Origin: Ypsolopha sequella
Taxonomy: Eukaryota > Arthropoda > Insecta > Lepidoptera > Ypsolophidae
DNA: 64,000 nucleotides
NCBI GenBank assembly: GCA_934047225.1
Contig: OW203983.1
Coordinates: 3,038,001-3,102,000 of the forward strand
Direction of reading: 5' to 3'
The translations under genes and the position numbers were made by a program. The notes under the pieces were generated by a model, which searched no databases, was not told where the DNA came from, and saw nothing but the letters and a program-made list of their open reading frames with translations. Shown piece by piece: positions 25,901-37,900 of the stretch (position 1 is its first letter; each line of letters begins with the position of its first letter).

Positions 25901-28900
25901 CTTTGAAGTATCGCCATGGTCATCGCCAAATCGTCAGTGCTTTTTTTATGGTGAAAGGGGGCTATTATCTTAATTAGGAATTCTTAGAAGTGGCGCTTGT
26001 AGCACGAGGTGTTTTTTTTTTTTGGATCGGCTTACGAACGTCGTAATTACACCCCTGGCCACTGATATACATAATAACACAGAATGGTTACTTGAAAAAA
26101 CTTAACTAAGTAAGACTGATATGTATAAAAGTTTTTAAAACATCACCTTCCAGAGCTGCAGAGGTGATGGCGTTGCGATCCGACCGTCACCCCTGCGTGA
26201 CCTTGGCGCTGATAGCCTGCATGCCGCGGGTTTTCGAGGCTGTTCAGGATAAATGCATCACGAAAGCAAATTGCAAGAAGGATTCGAAGAGCTTTTACGT
26301 GAGTAACTCAAGAATATCGAGGAAATAAACTAACGAACAGAGGTGAAAAACTATACTCTAGTAGAATTATAAAATCTTGCGCATCATAAAGTGCAATCTT
26401 AACGTTGAAGTCTGTAAGTGTTACAGGATTATTCAAAATGAGGTTTTATTTTCAGTTCTTTTTTGTCATTTTCTTAACAATTGCTCATATGAAAGTAATT
26501 TACGATTTATTTTACAGAAACCAGGTTTGCATAATGTCTTTAGTAAAATACAAGTAAATATTGTATTAATTTAAATGTTTCATGAAATCTAGATCAAATA
26601 CAACTTTTCGGCCCTCTGCCCTCATATGGAAAACAACGAGACTGGTATGCCTGGTTGCCCAATGAAATCAGAAAATATGCCAACAAAGATCGCTCTACCG
26701 GCACTCAATGTAAGTGCACAGATGATTTGACTATGTAGACTAATTTTATTTATTTTTCTTTCCGACACAGATAAAGTATTCTTTCAAAACCTACCAACGT
26801 TCCAAGTTAGAAGTAGATACCCTGAGATTGGCGTTGAACAATCCAAATTTCAGACCTGAACCGTTGTGTGTTATCAACGTGAGTGGAAAAAGAGTACTTC
26901 AACCACTGACGCTTAGCTTTGTGCCTTAATTGTGACGTGTTTTTCAGAATCAGTATTAATATACGGCACACTTCAACAAAGTCGCTTCAAAAAGCGTTAT
27001 ATTTTGTAGCTTTGTATTGTTTGTATCTACACGTAAACACAAAGCTTATTAACAAAATAGATTTATAGCTAAGACTCACTTAAGTGAGTTATGATGGACA
27101 CAAAGCTTATTGTCTCACTTTTAAATGTGGTTTGGTAGTGATGTTTAATTTCATGTTATTTGATAAACAATGTAGTCCATTAAACACCCATTTCAGAAAT
27201 AACCTACCCCGTTTATCGTTTTAATTCACCCAATTCACCATTACATGTTATTCTAGATAATTGTAAATGAATTGTCATCATTTAATTTTCACTTACCATG
27301 TAAATACACAAATGTTTTACTCACATGTTTCAATGTGTGATTGATCAAGAATTTAGTCTTCTTTATGTTAAACTATATCTAACCGTTTCAGGCAATGGTA
27401 GCCCACGGCCGTGTCGAGCTCTTGGCCCATCCTCTCAGCCAGAAATACTTACAGATGAAATGGAATTCCTACGGAAAGTACTTCCATTTAGCAAACCTGC
27501 TCTTCTACTGCATCTACTTAACCTTTGTCACCATGTATTCTTATGTTCTGATGCTGGCTATCAACCCAAAAGATTATCAAACAACGAACCCAAGATGCGA
27601 CACTGGCCAAGATGTGAAAATTCCGGAATCTAACCAAACGAATAACTCACTACGGGAATCTAATGCTACTGATGCTACTGATGCAACGAAGCATATTGGT
27701 ACGAAATGATTCTTGATTGCATTTAACTTTAAGACTCAGGTAGACATTTCTTGAACTAAAGTTTTAAAGAATCTTGGGTCAAATATCAAATTTTAAGTTG
27801 ATTTTACAAAAATGTTTCTCCAGTTAAGCTTAATTAACTATAATTCTGGGTCATCTATCAAATTCTAAGGAACATAAAATTATAATTGACTTCTTGTCTT
27901 CTTATATATGTAAACACATAATAAAATGATTAGGTTAGTAAGATGTATTTTGACCACTTGTTGTGGTCGGCATCAGTTATTGTATTTATATCTTATAGTA
28001 TTTACAATAACATAGTTATAGAAAGTAAAAATTAATAATTATATTAATAATAATTATATAATGCCAATAATAATGAATGATATTTGATTTTGATCATGAT
28101 GACAGATAGATTATTTAGTTATATTACATTAAAACCGACCTGTAATAAGTGTATCTGATATACCTACATTACATGAATAAATATATTTCATTTTATTTCC
28201 TTTCATTTCATAGAGATCAGTGATGTTTGTTTAGACCGGGACCGTAGTGGGCGCCAAGTGATCATACATCTGGTCACTTGGTGCCCACTACGCTCCGGGT
28301 TTGAACAAGCAGCACTGATATTTACGAGGAGTCAGCACAAAAAAAGTTTTAGGGAGAAGGAAAACTACCGCGTGTCCATTTGTAACTTCACTATGTCTCC
28401 GACGAGAGTGGGTAACAAATAAAAGATGAGTGTACGTTCTCAGGTATGTTGTCCGATATGATAGTGACGTATACACTGCAACGACTGCTCGTAATGGGAG
28501 CGGGGAAGCGACTGTTGGGGCTGTGCCAGTCTGTCAACATGTGCGCTTACTAACTAATTAAATCAAAACTACTTCTTCATCTTACTTTTAATCTCTTTTA
28601 TCTATCTGTTTATCTAGCTGACATCATTATCAAAATCAAATATCATTCAGTATCATTGGCACTACTTTTATAATATAATTATTAATTTTTACCTTTTTTA
28701 TAATAAAATCAACAAAAATTAACAACCAAAACAAATTTGAATGTCTCCGAGTATTGCACAAATATCTAATCAAACTAGATTATAACAAAACCGAAGACCT
28801 ACTTACAATATTGACTTCACGTCTTGTCGTCTCTATGCAAGCACAAGTCTATGGCTTATTCTTATCTTTCCTCAGAAATAGTTGTCCAGTATAATTTGGA

Positions 28901-31900
28901 CTTGCCTTAAGCGTCAAGTGCCCATGTGTCAAGTGTCAAGTTTTACTGGTCTTCTTTCATACTGCTCATTAGGTAGGTAGCAAATACCAGATAGAGTTGA
29001 ATAATTTTATCCAAATACCTTGTTTTTTTTATTTACACCTAAATACAAAAAACATTTAAGTAAGTAAATCTTTTTATTTTTTATACCCTGTATAACAGAC
29101 ATATTCATAGAATTATTTATGTATTATCGTATTTATCTAGTGGATATGCTGTTTGATATACTTATGTAATATTTATAAGTAGTTTAATTACATCTTTTTT
29201 TATTTATTATCTATTTGTTTAAATATTGAGCCATGTTTGTTTGCAATTAAATTAATTTAGTTTGTGTGTACCTTTCTCATGTAAAATTGATTAGTACCCT
29301 CGAAACGGAAATACTGTTCCCAAAAGGAAATTGTATTAGTTTGGGGTTCAGAGCCAACATTATTATTTTGTAAAACTTTTTTGTTAATAAAGACTTTCGT
29401 ATTTTGCATTTTTTTATAACTATATGATATGCATGTAACTGATGCCGACCACCACAAATGGACAAAACATATCTTACTAACCTAATATTTTTTGGGTTAA
29501 CCGAACTTTCTATAATATATATATATAGAATATATATATATAGAATATTGGGGTTGTGTCATATATTGACCGTCCCTTCGCATCCAACATATTTTATTGA
29601 GACATAACTTTTTTCTCTACCAGATATTCAGCTTGTAGTGGTAATGTACACGAGCGCAGTGTCGATTCTGGCATACAACGGTCTCTGCTTCGTCAGAGAG
29701 CTGTACAACATGAAACAGCAGAAACTACATTATCTCCTGGACCCCTCGAACCTTATGAATTGGAGTCTCTATATATGCTCGACTATCATGGTATTGCCGA
29801 GTGCTTTTGGCTGCTACAGAGACATACAGGTTTGTCATTTCACTAAGACTTTTCGAAACATGCTCATGAAAACATAACAGATTTTTGTGCAGTGGTGTGC
29901 ACAGAACTTTTTGCTGGAAAAGCAAGCAATTAGTCAAGAAAAACAATTAAAAAAATATGAAAAAAATTAAATATCACTTTGAAAAAAGAAAATTTGTATG
30001 ACGCCAGGGTAGACAATGTCTACCCTAGAGTGAAAATTTCCAATACAAACTTTTTTTTATATTGAAATTTTTGCATATTTTTGTTATTGTTATTCTTGAC
30101 CAATTGCTTGCTTTTCCAGCAAAAAGTTCTGTGCACGCCACTGCTGTTAGTGGTGTTTCCGATAGTGGACTGTCACCTTAAACACCCTCTGTTCACCGAA
30201 GATATTGACTCGCTGTTGTCTGTGGTAATCATCGAGTTTATTGAACGTTAATTTATTTCGTTTGATTGTAACACCAACAGTGATGTCGCAGGAAAATGAA
30301 GAGATCAGTGATTACGCGTAATCACTAGAAATACCACGAAATCCCGGAAGATGTCGAATATTCTAATGGTATACTTCTTCTTACTGAAACAACAAGTCAA
30401 TTCTGGAACATTGCAATCGATTACGTCTTCTTACTGAAAAAATCTAGTGAAATATTATCGTTTCGCAAAACTGAGTCTAGAAAGAAGTCAAAATGAAAAT
30501 TATTTTGTTCGTTTCCAGATAAAACAAAATTTTAAATCAGATTAGACATAATTTTTATTACAATTTAATTAAAAACATATAAGTCGTTATTCTATAATTT
30601 AAAATTAACAAATCTTAAAACAATATACGTTTTACTTGTTATTATTGGTATACTGATTGTTCTCGCGAACACGTAGCCGTAGAAAATCTAAGATCGAAAG
30701 TGAAGTTCTTTGGTAGATCTTGTACAAGTTCGATATTTTTCGAAACACGACTTTTTGCTAGATTTAGTTCAGTGAAAATTGGAATATTCCACATATCCCT
30801 AGATTTTTTCAGTAAGAAGACGAAATCGATTGCAATGTTCCACATTAACAATAATCGATCGGATCGGTTGGAATATTCGATATCTTCCGGAATTTCGTGG
30901 TATCCTTAAGGATTACGTGTAATCCCTGATTTCCTCATTTCCGTGCGACATATACAGTTCTTAGGATGTCCATATTGCCTAAAAATATACATTGTCAATG
31001 TTCGTTATACTAAAACACCGCCATTTTCTCAATGACTAATTTTCTTCCGATCTTTTTTTCGTTTTATTGTTTGCTGGGTCTCATTCTTATTCTTCATTCC
31101 CGTCTTATTTAAGGATTTTTATGAGTTGTTCCCATCGGTCCACTGGTTGGATGCAACTACAAAGTTTATGTAGGTATTTGTTTTCCTAACGGACCACCAT
31201 TGTCCTAACGGTAAAATGTGAGCTTATAATCATGAAATTTATCCTCTAAATATAAAATAATAATTAAAAATAGCTTTATTAAATTCTTGACTTAATTAAA
31301 ATCACATTCTCAAACATAAGCCTCCTGAGGCCCTGCATATTTTAATTTTTATTATTACATTCAGTATGAACAAATTGATATAAATGCAAACTTGGAAAAA
31401 AATGGAAGGACAGAAGCTGAATATTTTCTCCATAGAATAATCATATTAATTGGTTAATTGGCTTGCCATACCTACGCTAGATGGCACTCAAAGGGTTGTC
31501 AAAGGATTTTTTTTGTTTATGTATTACATATACGACGCCAGGCTCGTAGAGATTAGAAAAATAAAAACATGCAAATTAGCAATCATGAATGAATGAATCC
31601 ATGAATCTGCAATAATCTACATAGGTATATATTTTTATTCTCAATGCAGTGGCCTACACTTAAAGATTTATTTAGACTGCTCCAGGACACAAAGAATATA
31701 AATCTATTGCGTGACACGTACGATAAACCAAAATAATAAAGAACAATATTTGTTTTTAAACAATTACAATAATTATGATTGCTAATTTGCATGTTTTATT
31801 TTTTAATGTTTAATAATATGATTTTTAATAAGTTAAGTATTTAATAAAGCTATTTTGAATTATTATTTTGGTTAACTGAATTTTTTTATCCATACTCTTA

Positions 31901-34900
31901 AGTTTATTTGAATCAAGAATAAAATACTTATTTTTCCAATTAATTTACACGGATAATTTTCCTAACTCAATAAGGAGATAAAGGAATATTAACAATAACA
32001 TTCATAGGACATTGCTAAATGAGTCGAAACATAATTATCAGAGGATATATTTCATAATTATAAGATTACATGTTACCGTTAGGACAATTTTCCATTTAAC
32101 CACGGCTCAGATGGTCCGTTGGGAAAAAAAACATAAATGTTGTAGTTGGGAACAATTTAGCGTGATCCGTTGCGATTTGCATCGGATTACTGAGCCGACG
32201 GGAACAACCCTTTTCAACCCCTTTTTATTTGCTTATTTGCTGAAATTGTTGTTTTTTTTTTCAGTTTTCAGCGGCTTCGTTAACGGTATTCATGTCTTGG
32301 TTTGTTCTGCTGCTGTTTCTGCAGCGGTTCGACCAAGTCGGTATTTACGTGGTCATGTTCCTCGAGATCCTGCAGACCCTCATCAAAGTGCTGATGGTCT
32401 TCTCTATCCTGATCATTGCATTTGGCCTGTCCTTCTACATACTGCTCTCTAAAGTAGGTTTCACAATCCGATTCGGTTTGAGGCGTTTTGGTGAAGTATG
32501 GAAGTTTTTTTTGCGTATGATATGTATGACTTTGTATGATATAACTTTGCATGATATTTCCTTGTTTTGTAGATTAGTCTAACTAATCCTTTGAAAAATT
32601 GGTTGTTAGTATCAGTAAATTAAAAATTGCTAGCGTTCATGACGTCATGAAAATATATTTAAAAATTGGCGAATTTAACTTGAATTACTAAACAGCAAAG
32701 TAGCATTGCGGCTTGAGAAAGTTTAATGACTATTATTTAATTACAAAAAAAAAACATTCAATAAATTTGTTTTTCAGGGTGGTCAAGTATCGTTCAACAA
32801 CATACCCTTATCTCTTATGAGGACATTTGCCATGATGTTGGGTGAGATCGATTTCGTTGGAGCTTACGTGCAGCCATACTACGAATATGACACGGACAAG
32901 TAATATTGTATTTTTTCTCCTTAATTTTGCATCTTCGAGTAGAGCGTGGTCATCAGATTAAACAAAACCAACACACTCAGCTATCGTTGGTAAGTCGGTT
33001 ATGTAAGTAAACCGAATAAACCAAACAAACCAAGAGACCTGTGGGTCTACCGCGTAATTCTGATTTTCATCAACATCAACTTGAGATTGAAATTTGACGT
33101 GCGTGCGACGACGCCCGCCTAACATGCCATCTCTTTTGCACGCGTTGAATTTCGCATGCATTCACTTCAAGTTGATACAAATTAAAATTACGCGGTAAGC
33201 CAATTTTTCCAATGTTTATGGTGGAAAATAGTAGTTTATTGTGATCTGACGACCATACCCTTATAGTCTATAATATTGTGCGAGCAAGGGTATTTTATCT
33301 GACGTGCAATATTCATCGCTCCGTACATTGTGATAAAATCCACTAAATAATTAAGCGTATGAAAACTATGACGTCATTGGGATTAGAAAGATGAGTAACA
33401 AAGTCACAGCACTGATTGATTGAAACCGCATTCCTATCTTGCGCGTAATTATTTTGGTGGATTGAAATGGCATCAGAACTTCAAATTCTGGCTTTACAAA
33501 CAACAGAGCAGAGCACAATGTCAAATGTACTAAATTGTATCTCAAAATGCGCTTCCTGTAATTTGACCGCAAAGCTAAAGTGCAAGTGGCGTGGCCAAAT
33601 AAGTTATCTATATGCACTCAGATAGGCCAAAGAAAACCGCCACCGATGGACGAATACAAATACCACGATTGAATTTTTACCTTGGTGGTTGGTATTACAG
33701 CGGAACCGAAGTTGGTCTCAATGAGACCTTAGCCTATCAGTGGAACCCAATTAGGTCTACATAAGAACACAAAGACAAATTTTTCATAAAATGTAGTGTC
33801 ATCCAAACGGAACCTGTAACACTGAACTTTGCCAGACCAATTACTGTAGCCCATTTAAGAAAAAGTTGTCTTTGCAAAAAACTATACTCATAAACTCAGG
33901 TGCTTGTACTCGTAAAATGGCTATCTTTAACCCAAGTAACACATTGGTATTTGAAGTAGCCTATTTTATAACTTACAGATCTAAATCAGTGATGTGTCAT
34001 TGTCAGATAATACTTCCAGCTGCAAAAACATCTCAAAGTTAGATATCAAATGTTTGGTGTTATATACTAACATCTGTTTCAGTTATATATGTAGATGTTT
34101 TTATAAAGTATAGGAATAGTAAGTTTTAAAATTTTAGCTGGAAATAACTAGCAGACGCTCTGTACTGTCATAGTCAAGTCCAAGAAGCATGTCATAAACT
34201 TCTCTGTTGGTTTTGTTGCCATTAAAAGTTAAGAGATTGTGTCTTAACCAGTTAAAGCGAGTTTTAAGGCTGGAATTAGCAGCTGCACTCTCGTTTTCCA
34301 TGTTTTTCCTCTAAAACGTTTAATTGTATCATCCGGAAATGAAAATATATTTGCGGATGGGAATAGCAATCTCGTAGAAGTCATTAATATAGCAAAAAAA
34401 TAATGTTGGCCTGTTGATGCTACCCTTCGGAATTCCCATAGTAATATTAATATTGGAGCTCAGAGTATTAGAAGAAATGTCTACTACTTGTTTGTGATTT
34501 TTTAATATAATCTTCAAACCATGTATAAGGTACTCCTTGTTTTCCTAGGCTCTGGAGCTTTGCAACGACGATCGGTACAGGAACGGTGTCAAACGCTTTT
34601 GCTTTTTTTTATTCGAGAAATACACCGGAATATTTGTCTTGTTTGTCAATTTTTTGCATTATTGTCTCTGAGAGTAATGTCATAGCATCCTCTGTTGACC
34701 TCCTCTCTCGAAACTTAAACTGCAAACTTGAAAGTACTTTATGTGGTTCGAGTTATGAGACAAGACGTTTATTCATTAGTTTTTCGATTATTTTGGGAAG
34801 AATTGGCAAGAGTGAGATGGGTTTATAGTTGCTGACATTGTCCTTGTCACCGTCCTTTAATACAGGACAAACAACTGCCAATTTAAGAGCCTCTGGAAAG

Positions 34901-37900
34901 CAACCTGATTCAAACCTGAAGTTGCATATGAAGGTAACAGGGTTAAATGGGTCAAGTAATATGTGTTTTCATTGTTTAAAAAGTTTTCGTCAGTGAAACG
35001 CGGGTGTACCAACTGTAAACTGTAACTTGCATTTTACAGCCCACATTCGGAACATCCCTGACACCCCCCTTGGCAATTCATGTCGTAACGATATATGTTT
35101 ACGATATATTATGTACTTATATTAATCTTAATCATATCATAGTTGCGTGAAAATGTATCAAAGGAATATCAAATCTGTATTTTTTACAGTAGCATAAAAT
35201 TTGCAAGCATTTTGTACTAGGTATCTGAAAGCTTATCATCTTCATAATATAATTATTAGTTTGGTGAGTCAAGCTCTTAGAATCACGTAAATCCACAGAC
35301 AACCAATAAATGACAATAACACATACGACACACAGCACAAATGTTTTTTTTTTGTTTATCTCTAGTCTTTCGACTCGAACCACCTAATGAATGAATTTAA
35401 CGTTTTTCGTTTAATCATTCACTCGTTTCGCACAACATGCACCCCTAGTTCTAATTTTCATTCATGGCCTAAATTAGAACCCATATGGAACCCATTTGGA
35501 ACTTAAATTAGGCTGCAATTTTTCTCCACCGGGTTTCATATGGGTTGCATATGGGAAGCCTACACCAACATAGAACCTAACCTTTCTTACCTTGGGTTAC
35601 AATTTGATCTGATATCGAACTTATATGCCACGCAGTTGTGTTACTTGGGAATACATTTAGCCATTATTAATAAGTTATTCTAAAAAGAGTGTGTTCTGTA
35701 ACAAAATCATTGAATAATGACGTCCGACTATTTTACTTATTGAAATGTTTCATGCTGTCCTAGGAAGTATGATAGCAGGTAATAGATCAACAGATCTGTC
35801 GACACATAGACAATTTTAGACTCTTGTACTTTATCAAAATAAGTTGCACCACCCTTAGGAAAAGTTTGCTTCATTTCATTTTTTGCTGAATTAGACGGGG
35901 CTAAAAGTTGACTAACCTGTTTAATTACCTGCTTAGCGTACTTTAAAATTATATGCGGCGTCGTTTGCCATTTAGTGCGGTCTGATATGTACAGTTCGCT
36001 CGACTGCCCTCTTAAAATTGAAATAACTTGTAAAACTCGTTATAGTAGATTATGCACTAAGGGAATAAAGCAGTGTCTTACGTCACGGGCGGCATATTGA
36101 ACCCTGAGCGTAGCGAGGGAGTTATATAGAGTCCTGAGTAAAGCGAGGGGTTCAAGCTGCCCAAGACAAAGACAGGCTTTATTCCAGAGGAGCATACTCT
36201 ACTTTTCACACTTTCTGCGAGACAATAAAAAGCTCGACATTTTTTATCAACATTAATAATTTATTAAAATTCACTGACAATCACAGCACCAAACACCGTC
36301 TTTTGTTTCACATTTTTAGGATTCCGTATCTAAAAGGTACAAAAGGAACCTTATGGTGAGACTCCGTTGTCCGTCCATCCGTCCGTCCGTATGTCACAGC
36401 CTCATAACTTTAGCACCGTTAAAGATAAATACATGAATTTTGGCACAAGAACAGCATTAATTTGCCCACATATTAAGGTTTAAAAAAAATATGAAAAATT
36501 TGAAATTGTTCAAAATATTTCCAAAACAAAAGTGAGAAAAATAAAAAATATTAGCCTAAAAATACAATATGGCTATCAAATTGTAGGTATTAAAAAGGTA
36601 ATTCTAAAATATATACTTTTAGTATATTTACTGACACTGGTTTCAAGAAATCTTTAAAAAACCTCAAAAATATGTATGTCCCCCCCCCTTATCTCCGAAA
36701 CTGGTAGACCGAAAAATATGAAAAAAAAGGTTAATTATAGATAATCACTGGCCAATTACAGTAAAACTATAGCGATTTAAAAAAATTCAGCACTAATGAG
36801 AAATATAAAAAAAGAAGTAAAATAAATAAAAAACATATTTTATAAAAATACAATATGGGTATCAAATTGTAGATATTAAAAAGCTGATTGTAAAAATATA
36901 TACGTTTACTTACTGGCATTGGTTTCGAGAAATCTTTTAAAAACCACAAAGATATATTTCCCACCTTATCTTCAAAACTGGTGGACCAAAAAATGTGAAA
37001 AAAATCATGGTAATATGTGTTTACGTAAAGATCTTTTCGAAAAAACGCTGAAGGAGTCGAAAGATTACAGGAAAAATAAAGCGGTCCAGAAATTGACGAA
37101 AAAAAAATGACAAAATTAAATTTATCATCCACAATACGGAACCCTAGGTACGCGAGTCTGACTCGCACTAGGCCGGTTTTTTTTCATGCTTCGATACAAC
37201 CCCAATCCAAAATGGCGTCCAAAAGAGACTAAAACGTGGTCTTAAGTGGCCCCTTTACGCCTGGATTTTTCTTAAGATTCATACAAAAGGTAAAAACTGA
37301 ATGTGAAGTCTACAGCTTATTTCCTTCATTTCTTTGTTCATAAGTATATTCTAGCGACATCTAACTACGTCTCAATACAGCCCAAAAAGCAAAATTTTAT
37401 GAAACACCCATCATAATAATAGCTGTCAGGATATCGTGAATATTGTCTCGTTTTTAAGCAAAGTTTAGAAAGTTGTATAATTTTTATCTATCCTGGAAAT
37501 AAAAAAAAAAATACAGACGTCGTACGTAAAGGAGACTTAATTTATACACTTTTCTATAAATAAACATTACCGTTTCATGGAAAACAGTTTTACCTGAAAC
37601 CATTTCACAAATTCGGCGCTTTTTTAATATCTCGCCCTCTTGCACCTTTTGATGAGAGATGGGTCGAAGTGCGGTGTGGGGGTGAGGGAAACATATATAA
37701 AGATGCGTGCAAAGTTTCATTGATATCAAAGCCATCAGGATGTCACAAGCACCCTAACCATTTATATGGCAGGTGAACGGGATGACCCACCTTAAATTAA
37801 GATAAAATAATTAAATGTGTCCCTTTAATTTGTAATAAACGTGATATTTATCACCATCTTACCTGGAGACCACCTCGAAGTAATTCGGGGAAGTAAGAGG

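Noticed and set aside
26519..26554. A 36-nt micro-exon (KPGLHNVFSKIQ) in the intron before exon 12a
   Set aside because: It has AG and GT borders and phase 0 ends, but a 12-codon open stretch is expected by chance and nothing similar is known in TRPA1.
32012..32452. A 146-codon frame starting upstream of exon 15
   Set aside because: It reads exon 15 in the wrong frame. The TRPA1 frame (FSAASLTVF...) has clear similarity and proper splice borders.
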